A stretch of DNA of 64,000 nucleotides from Sphingosinicella soli (GTDB lineage Bacteria; Pseudomonadota; Alphaproteobacteria; Sphingomonadales; Sphingomonadaceae), in assembly GCF_014199685.1 (NCBI RefSeq), contig NZ_JACHNZ010000012.1:27958-91957 (forward strand), given 5' to 3'. The notes under the pieces were generated by a model. That model was not told the DNA's origin, did no database searches, and saw nothing but the letters and a program-made list of their open reading frames with translations. Positions 30,854 to 40,646 of the stretch are shown one piece after another (the stretch's first letter is position 1; every line of letters begins with the position of its first letter). The translations under genes were made by a program, and so were the position numbers.

Positions 30854-31507
30854 TCAGAACTCGATCCGGTCCAGCCGCCAGTCCTCGGCCTCCGCGCCCG
30901 CATACCATTCCTGCATGAACGGGTGCGCGAGAACGGCGTTCACATAGACCTCCGCCGTTTCGGAAAGCGGCACGTCGTAGGTGCGGAAGCGCGTGACGAC
31001 GGGGGCGTACATGATGTCCGCCGCGCCGAACGCGCCGAACAGAAACGGGCCGCCCTCGCCGCCGAAACCGTGCAGCGCCTCGCGCCACAGCGCATCGATC
31101 CGGCCGATGTCGCGCTCCACCTCGGGCGTCAGCGCGAACGACGGATAGGTGCGTCCGGTGTTCATCGGGCAGTGCCTGCGCAGGTCCACGAAACCCGCGT
31201 GCATCTCCGCCGCGATCGCGCGCGCGAGTCCCCGCGCCGCGTCGTCCTTCGGCCAGAACCGGTCGCGACCCGTGCGGTCGGCGAGCCATTCGATGATCGC
31301 AAGGCTTTCCCACACCGCCGTGTCGCCGTCCCACAGCACCGGCACCTTGCCCGAGGGCATCAGCGAGGCATCGGCCTTCGCGGCGGTGAAGGCGGGCGTA
31401 TCCATCGGGATCACGATTTCGTCGAAGGCGAGCCTGGACTGTTTCGCGGCAAGCCAGCCGCGCAGCGACCACGAGGAATAACGCTTGTTGCCGATAACCA
31501 GCTTCAC
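30854..31507 (-). CDS. Glutathione S-transferase family protein
   Basis: 217-residue cytosolic GST. The N-terminal thioredoxin-like domain starts [18 protein letters not shown], with the likely activating Ser/Tyr in [15 protein letters not shown] and the glutathione contact [11 protein letters not shown] follow, then an all-helical C-terminal domain. Substrate unknown. It overlaps the engB stop by 4 nt and ends the rpmH-to-gst gene run. Confidence 0.9.
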   Translation of the reverse strand: MKLVIGNKRYSSWSLRGWLAAKQSRLAFDEIVIPMDTPAFTAAKADASLMPSGKVPVLWDGDTAVWESLAIIEWLADRTGRDRFWPKDDAARGLARAIAAEMHAGFVDLRRHCPMNTGRTYPSFALTPEVERDIGRIDALWREALHGFGGEGGPFLFGAFGAADIMYAPVVTRFRTYDVPLSETAEVYVNAVLAHPFMQEWYAGAEAEDWRLDRIEF

Positions 31508-32148
31508 ACGCCGGCCTCGTCCTTCGCGGCGGCGAGCACTGCGACGCGCAGCTCGTCGATGCCCTGGTTCTTTTCGGAACTGGTCGCGAGCAGGCTGGGG
31601 AACGACGCCGGGTGCCGCTTGAGCAGCGCCGGAAGATCCTCCCGCAGCTTGGCGACCCAGCTCTCCTTCACCTTGTCGGTCTTGGTGAGCACGATCTGAT
31701 AGGAGACGGCGGCGCTGTCGAGCATGTCCATCACGTCTTCATCGACCGGGCCGACGCCCCGGCGGCTGTCGATCAGCAGCAGCACGCGCTTCAGGTTGGC
31801 GCGCCCGCGCAGATAATCGAACACCGCGCGCTTCCACGCATCCACCATCTTCTTGGGCGCCTCGGCATAGCCGTAGCCGGGCATGTCGACGAGGCGCAGT
31901 TCGGCGGGCTCGCCGACATCGAAGATGTTCAGAAGCTGCGTGCGCCCCGGCGTGTTCGACGTGCGCGCCATGCCCTTGCGCGCCGTCAGCGCGTTCAGCA
32001 GCGAGGATTTGCCGACATTGGAACGTCCGGCGAACGCCACCTCCGGCAGGTTCGCCAGGGGCAGGTCTTCCATCGTGGGCGCCGATTTCACGAAGGCGAT
32101 CGGCCCGGTGAACAGCCGGTTCGCCTCGCGGGGGCTGATGCCGGTCAT
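31504..32148 (-). CDS. engB: Ribosome biogenesis GTP-binding protein EngB (YsxC/YihA)
   Basis: GTPase needed for 50S assembly. The 214 residues contain G1 GRSNVGKSS (about 40-48), the G3 DMPGYGYA, and G4 TKTDK. The conserved context [16 protein letters not shown] and [11 protein letters not shown] is typical of EngB. It overlaps yidC by 4 nt, a common proteobacterial order. Confidence 0.97.
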   Translation of the reverse strand: MTGISPREANRLFTGPIAFVKSAPTMEDLPLANLPEVAFAGRSNVGKSSLLNALTARKGMARTSNTPGRTQLLNIFDVGEPAELRLVDMPGYGYAEAPKKMVDAWKRAVFDYLRGRANLKRVLLLIDSRRGVGPVDEDVMDMLDSAAVSYQIVLTKTDKVKESWVAKLREDLPALLKRHPASFPSLLATSSEKNQGIDELRVAVLAAAKDEAGV

Positions 32149-33842
32149 TTCGCTTTTTCAGGCTCCGGCGCGGCCACCGGATGCTTCTTGATGAGCACCC
32201 ACTGCTGCGCGATCGAAATGATGTTGTTCACCGTCCAGTAGAGTTGCAGACCCGCGGCGAAGGGCGCCATGATAATCATGAACATCCACGGCAGGATGGC
32301 GAACACCTTCTGCTGGATCTCGTCGAGCGGCTGCGGATTGAGCTTCTGCTGAATCCACATGGTGATGCCGAGCAGGATCGGCAGGATGCCGATGCCGATG
32401 TAGGGCGGCGGCGTGAACGGCAGCAGGCCGAACAGGTTCACCGGCGTCAGCGGATCGGGCGCGGAAAGATCCTTGATCCACAGGTAGAACGGCTGGTGAC
32501 GCATATCGATGACGAGGAACAGCGTCTTGTAGAGCGCGTAGAAGATCGGAATCTGGAGAAGGATCGGCAGGCAGCCCGCGAGCGGATTCACCTTCTCCTT
32601 CTTGTAAAGCTCCATCATCTCCTGCTGCAGCTTCAGCTTGTCGTCCTTGTAACGCTCCTGCAGCGCCTTCATCTTCGGCTGCACCTGACGCATCTTCGCC
32701 ATTGAGGCGTATTGCTTGTTCGCGATCGGGAACAGCACGAAGCGGATGAGGATGGTGAGGCAGATGATGGCGACGCCGAGGTTGCCGACCTTTTCGAACA
32801 GCCAGTCGAGCAGGTGGAAGATCGGCTTTGCGATCACCTCGAACCAGCCCCAATCGATCGCGCTGCCGAGACGGGGAACGCCGAGACCGTCCTGATAGCG
32901 ATCGAGAATGTCCACTTCCTTCGCGCCCGCGAACAGGCGCGTTGTCGTGACCGCGGTCTGGCCCGGGCCCACCGCGAGCGGCTCGCCGCGAATGCCGGCC
33001 TGATAGCGCTGGTCGCCGCCGCTGCGGAAGTTCGCGTCGAACGTCGCATCGTTCGCGGGGATCAGCGCGGAAAGCCAGTATTTGTCGGTGAAGCCGATCC
33101 AGCCGCCCTTCGAACGGAAATCGATCTGCTGACCGGGCGCTTCGTCGATGTCGTCGTAATTATTGTCGTAGTCGGTCTTGCCGCCGAACACGCCGATCGG
33201 GCCGGTGTGCGCGTTGAACGTGCTCTGGTCCGGCCCGGTGCCGACGCGCGCGACAAGGCCGTAAGGCCGCGCGACGAGCGCCTGATCGCCCCGGTTCACG
33301 ATGCTCTGCTTCGCGGTGAACAGATAATCCCTGTCCACCGACAGCACGATCTGGAAGGTCTGGCCGAGCGTATTGGTCCACGACAGCGTCACCGGCTGTT
33401 CGGGCGTCAGCGTCGGCGCGCTCGCGGTCCACGCCGTTTCGGCGCCGGGCAGGTCTGCCGATCCCGTCCAGCCGAACTCCGCGAAATAGGCGCCCTGCGT
33501 TCCCGACGGCGAGAACAGGCGCACGTTGCGCGAATCCTTCGCCAGCGTCTCGTCATGGCGCAGCAGCAACAGGTCGTCGATGCGCGCACCGGCGAGATTG
33601 ATCGACCCTGAAAGCGCGGGCGTGCGGATCGCGACGCGGGCGCCTTCGGCGATCACGTCCGCCCGCTCGCGCAGAACCGCCGGGGCATCCGCGACAGGCG
33701 CCGCAGGGTCGCTCTGCTGCGCGGTGCTGACGGGTTCGTTCGATTCGGGCGTCGGGAAGAAGCGCTCCGACACGGCGGCCCAGCCGAACAGCACGACGAT
33801 CGACAACAGGATCGCCAGGAACATGTTGCGATTATCGCTCAA
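32145..33842 (-). CDS. yidC: Membrane protein insertase YidC
   Basis: Inserts and folds inner-membrane proteins, alone or with Sec. The 565 residues have an N-terminal membrane segment ([19 protein letters not shown]), a large periplasmic domain, and the C-terminal conserved hydrophobic core with [20 protein letters not shown] and further membrane spans. The start is TTG 33842 (reading [12 protein letters not shown]), preceded by AAGGTGG and overlapping the yidD stop (TTGA); ATG 33824 is an alternative. Part of rpmH-rnpA-yidD-yidC-engB. Confidence 0.95.
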   Translation of the reverse strand: MSDNRNMFLAILLSIVVLFGWAAVSERFFPTPESNEPVSTAQQSDPAAPVADAPAVLRERADVIAEGARVAIRTPALSGSINLAGARIDDLLLLRHDETLAKDSRNVRLFSPSGTQGAYFAEFGWTGSADLPGAETAWTASAPTLTPEQPVTLSWTNTLGQTFQIVLSVDRDYLFTAKQSIVNRGDQALVARPYGLVARVGTGPDQSTFNAHTGPIGVFGGKTDYDNNYDDIDEAPGQQIDFRSKGGWIGFTDKYWLSALIPANDATFDANFRSGGDQRYQAGIRGEPLAVGPGQTAVTTTRLFAGAKEVDILDRYQDGLGVPRLGSAIDWGWFEVIAKPIFHLLDWLFEKVGNLGVAIICLTILIRFVLFPIANKQYASMAKMRQVQPKMKALQERYKDDKLKLQQEMMELYKKEKVNPLAGCLPILLQIPIFYALYKTLFLVIDMRHQPFYLWIKDLSAPDPLTPVNLFGLLPFTPPPYIGIGILPILLGITMWIQQKLNPQPLDEIQQKVFAILPWMFMIIMAPFAAGLQLYWTVNNIISIAQQWVLIKKHPVAAPEPEKAK

Positions 33843-34111
33843 GCTCGCCCACCTTCTTGCGGCCCGCAGCAGGGCCTCGACTTCGTTATCGTTTCGGGGC
33901 CGGAAACGGGATCGAACCCCGAACCGCCCCACGGATGGCAGCGCAATATCCGACGAAGCGCGAGCGCGCCACCCTTGATGGCGCCGTGGCGCTCGATCGC
34001 CTCGATCGCATAGGCCGAACACGACGGCGCGAACCGGCACGTCGGCGGCAGGATTGCAGAAAAGCTCAGCTGCCAGCCGCGCGCGATCAGAATCATGATG
34101 CGGCCGATCAT
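33839..34111 (-). CDS. yidD: Membrane protein insertion efficiency factor YidD
   Basis: 90-residue amphipathic protein that assists YidC-dependent insertion. It has the family motif RFAPSCSAYAIEAIERHGAIKGG and LRRILRCHPWGGSGFDPVP-like ending, then a short extra tail with two cysteines (RPCCGPQEGG). ATG 34111 overlaps the rnpA stop by 4 nt. Confidence 0.95.
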   Translation of the reverse strand: MIGRIMILIARGWQLSFSAILPPTCRFAPSCSAYAIEAIERHGAIKGGALALRRILRCHPWGGSGFDPVSGPETITKSRPCCGPQEGGRA

Positions 34112-34581
34112 CGCACGAGCTTCCGCACGGCGCGTTCCAGATCGGCGGCCATGTCCACATAGGCGCGCGTCAGACCCGGCGCACGGCCGATCAGCACATA
34201 ATCGTGCGCGGGAGACGCAAGCGTGGGCATCGATTCGGAAACAAGCGCGCGCAGGCGGCGTTTCAGGCGATTGCGGACGACCGCATTGCCGATCTTCTTG
34301 GTGACGGTGAAGCCCACGCGCACGGCGCCCTCATCGGCGCGGTCGCGGGCCAGCAGGATGAAGCCGTCGGTCACAGCGCGGCGTCCTTTGTTCGCGGCGA
34401 GAAAATCGCGCCGCGCACGGAGCCGCTCCAGCTTCGAAGCTACGCCGACAGCCGCTTGCGGCCGCGCGCGCGGCGGGCCGCCAGAACCTTGCGGCCACCC
34501 GGCGTCGCCGAGCGCGTGCGGAAGCCGTGACGCCGTTTGCGGACGAGCTTGCTCGGTTGATAGGTGCGCTTCATCGGACAT
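34108..34581 (-). CDS. rnpA: RNase P protein component, start codon unusual
   Basis: Protein subunit of RNase P (tRNA 5' maturation). The core from [18 protein letters not shown] (residue 51 onward) with [12 protein letters not shown] and the RNR motif RNRLKRRLR is clear. Between the rpmH stop (34440) and this core there is no ATG, GTG or TTG in frame. The first normal start is ATG 34581, 7 nt upstream of the rpmH ATG, which would place all of rpmH inside rnpA in another frame. The alternatives are a CTG start at 34431 or a sequencing error. GTG at codon 70 would delete conserved residues. Function is certain; the N-terminus is not. Confidence 0.88.
   Translation of the reverse strand: MSDEAHLSTEQARPQTASRLPHALGDAGWPQGSGGPPRARPQAAVGVASKLERLRARRDFLAANKGRRAVTDGFILLARDRADEGAVRVGFTVTKKIGNAVVRNRLKRRLRALVSESMPTLASPAHDYVLIGRAPGLTRAYVDMAADLERAVRKLVR
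34440..34574 (-). CDS. rpmH: 50S ribosomal protein L34
   Basis: 44-residue ribosomal protein, [18 protein letters not shown] with the usual arginine/lysine-rich rest ending KRLSA. AAGAAGG lies 8-9 nt before its ATG. It is followed directly by rnpA and overlaps the extended rnpA frame entirely. The strong promoter and hairpin upstream belong to this gene. Confidence 0.97.
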   Translation of the reverse strand: MKRTYQPSKLVRKRRHGFRTRSATPGGRKVLAARRARGRKRLSA

Positions 34582-34604
34582 GCCTTCTTGCGAATCGAAT
34601 CAAT

Positions 34605-34643
34605 AAAAACGGCCGCGCACGCGTGCACGCGCAATCGCGGCCG
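34605..34643 (-). terminator. Intrinsic-terminator-like hairpin in the rpmH leader
   Basis: On the minus strand CGGCCGCG (34643-34636) pairs with CGCGGCCG (34617-34610), with an inner GC-rich palindrome in the loop. The hairpin is followed directly by TTTTT (34609-34605). It lies after the rpmH promoter and about 30 nt before the rpmH ATG, so it would act on the rpmH message itself. It may be an attenuator, or a terminator for read-through from the upstream membrane-protein gene. Confidence 0.7.
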
Positions 34644-34658
34644 AAACCTTCGGGCGAG

Positions 34659-34687
34659 CGCATAGGCAGGCACGCACTCGAAGTCAA
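34659..34687 (-). promoter_or_regulatory. Sigma-70 promoter of rpmH-rnpA-yidD-yidC
   Basis: TTGACT (34687-34682) and TATGCG (34664-34659) on the minus strand are separated by exactly 17 nt. Transcription would start near 34652, about 78 nt before the rpmH ATG. A strong promoter fits a ribosomal protein gene. Confidence 0.6.
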
Positions 34688-34705
34688 CGAAAAGCATCGA
34701 AATGC

Positions 34706-34996
34706 CTACTCGGGGCGCGGTCGCTTGCGGCGCCGAAGTCCCATGTCCACCCAGTGCGCGACCTTGGGATGGCGCCGCTTGAACGCCACGTAGCGCTTGC
34801 GCGCCCAGTGCGAGTTCCGCAGCACGAGCGCAAGGCCGATCGCCGAGCCGATGAAGCCGAACGGCCCGGGGATCAGCGGCCCGCCGATGATGGGCGAGAG
34901 AATCAGCAGCATCACGCCTGCCGTGATCTCCGCGCCCCGGCGCGCGAGCGAACGCGGCCGTCGCGGTTTGCGAGCGGATAAAGCGGGCGTGGTCAA
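34706..34996 (-). CDS. PGPGW-type small membrane protein
   Basis: 96-residue inner-membrane protein with a basic N-terminus, two hydrophobic segments (about 25-42 and 44-60) joined by [13 protein letters not shown], and a basic C-terminal tail ([11 protein letters not shown]). It resembles the PGPGW (TIGR02611-type) family of unknown function. It ends upstream of the rpmH promoter. Confidence 0.7.
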   Translation of the reverse strand: MTTPALSARKPRRPRSLARRGAEITAGVMLLILSPIIGGPLIPGPFGFIGSAIGLALVLRNSHWARKRYVAFKRRHPKVAHWVDMGLRRRKRPRPE

Positions 34997-35082
34997 GCGT
35001 AGTCCCCGAGGATGCGCGAATCGTCGTTGCAGCGCACGATGCGCCTGCCGCGTGTCGAAAAAGAGGCCGTATCCCCAAGGGT

Positions 35083-35111
35083 TTGACGATGGTGTTGGCG
35101 CACAGTACCGC
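35083..35111 (+). promoter_or_regulatory. Possible promoter of comM
   Basis: TTGACG (35083-35088) and TACCGC (35106-35111) are spaced by 17 nt, 45 nt before the comM start. The -35 is good but the -10 weak, so this is only a candidate. Confidence 0.3.
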
Positions 35112-35155
35112 TGTTCCGATGCTTTGTTTCACAGCATCAACGGGGGATGCGGTTC

Positions 35156-36661
35156 ATGGTTGCGCGCGTACAGACAGTCGCGTTTATCGGGCTTGAAGCG
35201 CGCAGCGTCGATGTGCAGGTGCAGATCGCGCGCGGCGGCACCAAATTCACCATCGTCGGCCTGCCCGACAAGGCGGTCGCCGAAAGCCAGGAGCGCGTGC
35301 GCGCGACGCTCTCCGCCATCGGCCTCGCGCTTCCGTTCCAGCGCATCACGGTCAACCTCTCCCCCGCCGACCTGCCCAAGGAAGGCAGCCACTACGATCT
35401 GCCCATCGCGCTCGGCCTGCTCGCGGCGATGGGCGTCGTCGATCTCGAAGCCCTCGCGGGCTACGCGGCGGTCGGTGAACTCGCGCTCGACGGGCGGGTG
35501 AGCCCGGTGCCCGGCGTGCTGCTCGCCGCGCTTCACGCCTCCTCGAACGAACTCGGCCTCATCTGCCCCGCCGTGCAGGGCGGCGAGGCGGCGTGGGCAG
35601 GCTGCGACGTGCTCGCCGCGCCCGATCTTCTCAGCCTTCTCAACCATCTGAAAGGCACGCAGCTTCTCACCCCGCCCACGGCATCCGTTGCCGAAGAGAC
35701 CCGCCATGCGCCCGATCTTGCCGCCGTGAAGGGCCAGGAAACCGCCAAGCGCGCGCTCGAAATCGCGGCGGCTGGCGGGCACAACCTGCTGATGTCCGGC
35801 CCGCCGGGCGCGGGCAAGTCGCTGCTCGCCGCCGCGCTGCCGGGCATATTGCCGCCGCTTTCCCCGCGTGAGGCGCTTGAAGTGTCGATGGTCTCGTCGG
35901 TCGCGGGCGCGCTCGACGGCGGCAAGCTGATCCGCGCGCGCCCGTTTCGCGCGCCGCACCATTCGGCCTCGATGGCGGCGCTCGTCGGCGGCGGCACCAA
36001 GGCGCGGCCCGGCGAGGTCAGCCTCGCGCATCTCGGCGTGCTGTTCCTCGACGAGCTGCCCGAGTTCCAGCGCCAGGTGCTCGATTCGCTGCGCCAGCCG
36101 CTCGAAACCGGCGAGGTCAGCATCGCGCGCGCCGCGCTTCACGTCACCTACCCCGCGCGCGTGCAACTGATCGCCGCGATGAACCCCTGCCGCTGCGGGC
36201 ATCTGAGCGACCCCGCGCTCGCCTGCGCCCGCGCGCCCAGATGCGCCGCCGATTATCAGTCCAAACTCTCGGGCCCCCTGCTCGATCGCATCGACCTCCA
36301 TGTCGAGGTCGAGCCCGTTTCCGCTGCCGACCTTGCGCTGCCGCCGCCCGCCGAGGGCTCGGCCGAGGTCGCCGCCCGCGTCGCCGCCGCCCGCGCGCTG
36401 CAGACCGCGCGCTACGAAGCGCACGGCGTCCGCACCAATGCGGAGGCCGACGGCAAGCTCCTCGAAGACGCGGCAACACCCGACGAGCCCGGCCGCCAGC
36501 TGCTGATGCAGGCCGCCGAATCGATGCGCCTCACCGCGCGCGGCTACCACCGCGTGCTGCGCGTCGCCCGCACGCTCGCGGACCTTGCGGGCGCGGAGAG
36601 CGTGAAGCGCATTCACATCGCCGAAGCGCTCAGCTACCGCCGCCGCGCGCCGGTGAGCTGA
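35156..36661 (+). CDS. comM: ComM/YifB family Mg-chelatase-like AAA+ helicase
   Basis: AAA+ protein of the ComM/YifB group; ComM is a branch-migration helicase in natural transformation. The 501 residues have the N-terminal domain with VDVQVQIARGGTKFTIVGLPD, Walker A GPPGAGKSLLA, Walker B LGVLFLDELPEF, and the C-terminal domain with MNPCRCG, LLDRIDLHVEV and RGYHRVLRVARTLADL. Start ATG 35156 (MVARVQT) has GGGGG 9 nt upstream; ATG 35147 lacks spacing. No competence genes are nearby. Confidence 0.95.
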   Translation: MVARVQTVAFIGLEARSVDVQVQIARGGTKFTIVGLPDKAVAESQERVRATLSAIGLALPFQRITVNLSPADLPKEGSHYDLPIALGLLAAMGVVDLEALAGYAAVGELALDGRVSPVPGVLLAALHASSNELGLICPAVQGGEAAWAGCDVLAAPDLLSLLNHLKGTQLLTPPTASVAEETRHAPDLAAVKGQETAKRALEIAAAGGHNLLMSGPPGAGKSLLAAALPGILPPLSPREALEVSMVSSVAGALDGGKLIRARPFRAPHHSASMAALVGGGTKARPGEVSLAHLGVLFLDELPEFQRQVLDSLRQPLETGEVSIARAALHVTYPARVQLIAAMNPCRCGHLSDPALACARAPRCAADYQSKLSGPLLDRIDLHVEVEPVSAADLALPPPAEGSAEVAARVAAARALQTARYEAHGVRTNAEADGKLLEDAATPDEPGRQLLMQAAESMRLTARGYHRVLRVARTLADLAGAESVKRIHIAEALSYRRRAPVS

Positions 36662-36757
36662 GGCCATATCCGAAGGCTATCCGCCGCCGACGCCTGAACG
36701 CATTTCCATCCCCAAACCGCTCGTCTATCGTCGCGGCCCGGGCAGAGGGAGCAGTTG

Positions 36758-38041
36758 ATGCCGTTACATGTGAAAATGCTGATCGGGTTCGCGTTCGGTC
36801 TCATCGCGGGGCTTGTCGTGCATTTCACCGCGGGCGCGGACGCCGCGTGGGTGCAGACCGTCACAACTTACGTAACTGGCCCGATCGGCCAGCTGTTCCT
36901 GCGCCTGCTGTTCATGCTGGTCATCCCGCTGCTGTTTTCGGCGCTGGTGCTCGGCGTCGCGGAGATGGGCGACATCCGCTCGCTCGGCCGCATCGGCTGG
37001 AAAACGCTTGCCTATACGGTCGGCGTGTCCGCCATCGCGGTCGTCATCGGGCTTGTGCTGGTGAACCTGCTGCGCCCCGGCGACGGCATCGATCCCGCGC
37101 TCGCGCAGCGCCTGCTCGCCGAAGCGAGCGAGGGCGCGTCGGCCATCGTCAACACCTCGCGCACCGCGCCTTCGGGCATGGATGCGCTGCTCAATATCGT
37201 GCCCTCGAACGTCATCCGCGCGGCGGCCGACAACGACATCCTTGCCGTGATGCTCTTCGCGCTGATGTTCGGCATCGGCCTCGTCATCGCGAACACGCCG
37301 GGAACCGAGCGGCTGAAGGGCGCGATCGAAGGCTTGTTCGACGTCACGATGACGCTCATCAACATCGTCATCCGCCTCGCGCCTTATGCCGTCGCCTGCT
37401 TCATGTTCAACCTCGCGGCGCTCTTCGGCTGGGATCTGCTGGCGCGCCTCGCCTCTTACGTGGGCGTCGTCGTGCTGGCGCTCGGTATCCACATGGTCGT
37501 CGTCTATTCGCTCGCCGTGAAATATCTCGGCGGCATGTCGCCGGTGCGCTTCTTCAAGGGATCGGAAGAGGCGATCGTCATGGCGTTCTCCACCGCCTCG
37601 TCGAACGCCACGCTGCCCACGGCGCTGCGCGTTGCGGAAACCAAGCTGATGCTGCCGCGCCGCGTCTCGCGCTTCGTGCTCACAATCGGCGCGACGGCAA
37701 ACCAGAACGGCACCGCGCTGTTCGAGGGCGTCACCGTGCTGTTCCTCGCGCAGTTTTTCGGTGTCGAGCTGTCGCTCGGCCAGCAGTTCGTCGTGATGCT
37801 GGTGTGCATCCTCGGCGGCATCGGCACGGCGGGCGTGCCTGCGGGTTCGCTGCCTGTCGTGGCGCTCATCCTCGGCATGGTCGGCGTGCCGCCCGAAGGC
37901 ATTGGGCTCATCCTCGGCGTCGACCGCTTCCTCGACATGTGCCGCACGACGCTGAACGTCACCGGCGATCTTGCCGCCGCCGTCGTCGTGTCGAAGGGCG
38001 AAACCGATCCGCCGCTCGCCGCGCCCGAACCTATGCGATGA
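36758..38041 (+). CDS. Dicarboxylate/amino acid:cation symporter (DAACS family)
   Basis: Inner-membrane sodium or proton symporter of the GltP/DctA family. The 427 residues contain the serine-rich loop [15 protein letters not shown], the substrate motif [18 protein letters not shown], and the last membrane segment with [16 protein letters not shown]. Hydrophobic segments cover most of the length. ATG 36758 has GAGGGAG upstream; a TTG one codon earlier is less likely. The 3' end overlaps the convergent Rieske gene by 11 nt. Substrate (glutamate, aspartate or C4-dicarboxylate) is undetermined. Confidence 0.93.
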   Translation: MPLHVKMLIGFAFGLIAGLVVHFTAGADAAWVQTVTTYVTGPIGQLFLRLLFMLVIPLLFSALVLGVAEMGDIRSLGRIGWKTLAYTVGVSAIAVVIGLVLVNLLRPGDGIDPALAQRLLAEASEGASAIVNTSRTAPSGMDALLNIVPSNVIRAAADNDILAVMLFALMFGIGLVIANTPGTERLKGAIEGLFDVTMTLINIVIRLAPYAVACFMFNLAALFGWDLLARLASYVGVVVLALGIHMVVVYSLAVKYLGGMSPVRFFKGSEEAIVMAFSTASSNATLPTALRVAETKLMLPRRVSRFVLTIGATANQNGTALFEGVTVLFLAQFFGVELSLGQQFVVMLVCILGGIGTAGVPAGSLPVVALILGMVGVPPEGIGLILGVDRFLDMCRTTLNVTGDLAAAVVVSKGETDPPLAAPEPMR

Positions 38042-39182
38042 GGCTTTCCACCGTATCGTGAAAGCGGCGGATGCCGAGTTCGAGGCTGCCGAGCATCAGG
38101 TCCGACACCGCGCCGCTTTCCAGCCCCTGCTGGCCGCGCGCGGCGGCGCCGAAATCCTCGGTGCCGAACACGCCGCCGTCGAGCAGCTCCCAGGATCGCC
38201 GCCAGTGATCCTCGGCCTTCGCGGTCGCGGGCTTTTCGGGGATCAGCATGAAGTCTTCCACAAGCGTGCGTCCCGCCGCCTGCGGCATCAGCGTCATCAG
38301 GTTCACATAGTCGGGCGAGAACACCAGCACCGTACCGGGCACGAGCTGATAGGCATAGGTGACGACGCGGCGCAGCGCCGCCCAGCCCTCCATATCCACC
38401 TTCGCGAGATAGTCTGCGCGCGCCACGGCGGATCGCGCGTGCGGGCCGATGGTGTCGCCCGCCGTGATGCCGTCCACGAAAAACGGCGCGATCGTTTTCG
38501 CGTGCAGCCGCTGCACATGGTAGCTTTCAAGGAACGCATCCATGATGAGCTTCCAGTTCGCGGGCACATCGTGCGTGCGGCGGTTGTAGAGATACATCTC
38601 CCCAAGCCCGAGCGCGTCGAAATCGGCGGCGAGCGGCCCCTCGACATACGAAAAATCGTACGCGCGTTCGCGTTCCAGACCTACCCAGATGATGCCGCCC
38701 GCCTCGCGCGAGGGCAGTTCGAAAAGCCCGCGCTCCGCCGTGTCCAGCCCCGGAAACGTATCGGCGCGCGGCACGCCCGCCAGACGCCCGTCCGATCCGT
38801 AAGACCACGCATGATAGGGGCAGACGATGCGCGGCGCCTTCTGCACCTTCGCCCCGTCCATCAGCCGCGTGCCCCGGTGGCGGCAGACGTTCAGGAACAC
38901 GCGCACCGCGCCCTTGCCGTCGCGCGCGAGGAGCAGCGGCACGCCGAAGCCGTCGTGCACCGCCGCCATGTTCGCCTCGGGCAGCAGCGCCGACACCGCG
39001 ACCGCCACGGGAAGCCGCGCGAAGAGCCGCGCGCGTTCCAGCGCGAACCGGGCGTCGTCGGTATAGACAGCGGCGGGCACGGTCGCCGTGCGCGCCTCCT
39101 GCATGCCGCCGCCTTCGGCCACCGCGCGCGCCAGCGCAAGCTGGCCGGGCGTCGGGCGGCACGGGGGTGAAAGAGCGTCCAT
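38031..39182 (-). CDS. Rieske (2Fe-2S) aromatic-ring-hydroxylating oxygenase alpha-subunit-like
   Basis: 383-residue Rieske non-heme iron oxygenase. The Rieske ligands are Cys100 and His102 (NVCRHRG) and Cys121 and His124 (CPYHAW). The mononuclear iron region follows in [19 protein letters not shown] with the two histidines, and a carboxylate later. No beta subunit, ferredoxin or reductase gene is adjacent, so the substrate and electron partner are unknown. Members of this type act on aromatic compounds, carnitine or glycine betaine. It diverges from the AmpG-like permease. Confidence 0.9.
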   Translation of the reverse strand: MDALSPPCRPTPGQLALARAVAEGGGMQEARTATVPAAVYTDDARFALERARLFARLPVAVAVSALLPEANMAAVHDGFGVPLLLARDGKGAVRVFLNVCRHRGTRLMDGAKVQKAPRIVCPYHAWSYGSDGRLAGVPRADTFPGLDTAERGLFELPSREAGGIIWVGLERERAYDFSYVEGPLAADFDALGLGEMYLYNRRTHDVPANWKLIMDAFLESYHVQRLHAKTIAPFFVDGITAGDTIGPHARSAVARADYLAKVDMEGWAALRRVVTYAYQLVPGTVLVFSPDYVNLMTLMPQAAGRTLVEDFMLIPEKPATAKAEDHWRRSWELLDGGVFGTEDFGAAARGQQGLESGAVSDLMLGSLELGIRRFHDTVESLIA

Positions 39183-39281
39183 ATCCGGCAGTTTACCGCA
39201 ACGCGCGGCATTCCGGCACCTAGCGCAAACGCGGGAGATTCCCGCGCGGCGATTTCTCGCTTACACACGCACCCGGTCAGC

Positions 39282-40646
39282 ATGAAGGAGCAGGCATTGG
39301 CGGGCACATTCGCATCGGTTCGGGACCGTCTTCCCGCAGGTGTCCGCCCCTATTTCGAATCCGCGCCGCTCGCCGCGCTGTTCCTCGGCATGTCGTCGGG
39401 CTTTCCCTATGCGATGATCGGCGCGACGCTGACCACGCGCCTCGCGCAGGACGGTATCGACAAGAAAAGCGTCACCACCTTCGCGCTCGTGTTCCTCGCC
39501 TATAACTTCAAGTTCCTCTGGGCCTGGGTGGTCGAGGGCATCCGCCTGCCGCTGCTCGGCCGGCTCGGCCAGCGCGTTTCGTGGATGCTGTTCACGGCGG
39601 CGCTCGTCATCGTTTCGGTCGTCAATCTCGGGCTTATGGACCCGCAGGCGGATATCGTGGCCGTCGCGCTCGCCGCGATTTTCGTGGGCGTCGCGGGCGC
39701 GACGTTCGATATCGTGATCGACGCCTATCGCATCGAACTGCTGGAACCGCGCCAGCTCGGCGTCGGCGCGGGCATGTCGCAATACGGCTGGCGCATCGGC
39801 GCGGCGGGCGCAGGCGCGCTCGCGCTCGTCGCGGCCGATCCCATGCAGTGGAATCTCGGCTGGGGCACCGCATACATGCTTTGCGCGGTCTTCGCGCTTC
39901 CCGCCGCGTTCACCGCGCTCGTGATGGGCGAACCCGCGCGCCATAAGGACGTCGCCGCGCGAAAGACGCTGAAGACACTCGGCACCGCGATCATCGGCCC
40001 GTTCGCGGAGTTCCTGCAGCGCAGCGGCGCGTGGCTGGTGCTGCTGTTCATCCTGCTCCACAAGATCGGCGACACGCTGGCGAACCTTACGCTCCGCCTT
40101 CTGTTCGAAGATCTCGGCTACACGAACACGGAAATCGCCATCTACGATGTCGGCGTCGGCTTCTGGGCGCTGCTCGCAGGCATCTTCGTGGGCGGCGTGC
40201 TCTATGCGAAGCTGGGCCTCAAACGCTCGGTGCTGCTCAGCCTGATCCTGATGGCGGTTTCAAACTTCAGCTTCGCGGCGCTTGCCGCCGTGGGGCACAG
40301 CAATATCGGCATGGCGCTTGCCATCGGATTTGAAAATTTCGCGAGCGGCATCGGCGGCGTCTGCGTCGTCGCCTACTTCTCGGCGCTCACCGATCTTCGC
40401 TTCACGGCGGCGCAGTATGCGCTCATCTCCGCCTTCGCCAGCATCGTCGGCCGCTTCATGACAGGCACCACCGCGGGCGCGCTGATCGAGACGTTCGGCT
40501 ATGTGAACTATTACCTGTTCACAACCGTCATCGCCGTTCCCGGCATCCTCCTCTTCTGGCTGATGATGCGCGCGGGGCTGATCGACGCCTCGATCGGCAC
40601 GGCGGGGACGGAGAAGGCGGAAACTAGCTCGGCAGAGGCCCGTTGA
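39282..40646 (+). CDS. AmpG-like MFS permease
   Basis: 454-residue membrane protein with about 12 hydrophobic segments. It resembles AmpG, the importer of anhydromuropeptides: FLGMSSGFPYAMIGATLTTRLAQDGI near the N-terminus, FLWAWVVEGIRLP, DIVIDAYRIELL and GVVYFSAL-type motifs late. It probably supports cell-wall recycling, although no ampD or nagZ is near. The 3' end overlaps the convergent folC stop by 23 nt. Confidence 0.88.
   Translation: MKEQALAGTFASVRDRLPAGVRPYFESAPLAALFLGMSSGFPYAMIGATLTTRLAQDGIDKKSVTTFALVFLAYNFKFLWAWVVEGIRLPLLGRLGQRVSWMLFTAALVIVSVVNLGLMDPQADIVAVALAAIFVGVAGATFDIVIDAYRIELLEPRQLGVGAGMSQYGWRIGAAGAGALALVAADPMQWNLGWGTAYMLCAVFALPAAFTALVMGEPARHKDVAARKTLKTLGTAIIGPFAEFLQRSGAWLVLLFILLHKIGDTLANLTLRLLFEDLGYTNTEIAIYDVGVGFWALLAGIFVGGVLYAKLGLKRSVLLSLILMAVSNFSFAALAAVGHSNIGMALAIGFENFASGIGGVCVVAYFSALTDLRFTAAQYALISAFASIVGRFMTGTTAGALIETFGYVNYYLFTTVIAVPGILLFWLMMRAGLIDASIGTAGTEKAETSSAEAR

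Noticed and set aside
34440..35155. Chromosome origin near rpmH/rnpA, as in many bacteria
   Set aside because: No dnaA, dnaN or gyrB nearby and no DnaA-box cluster; origins in alphaproteobacteria are usually elsewhere.
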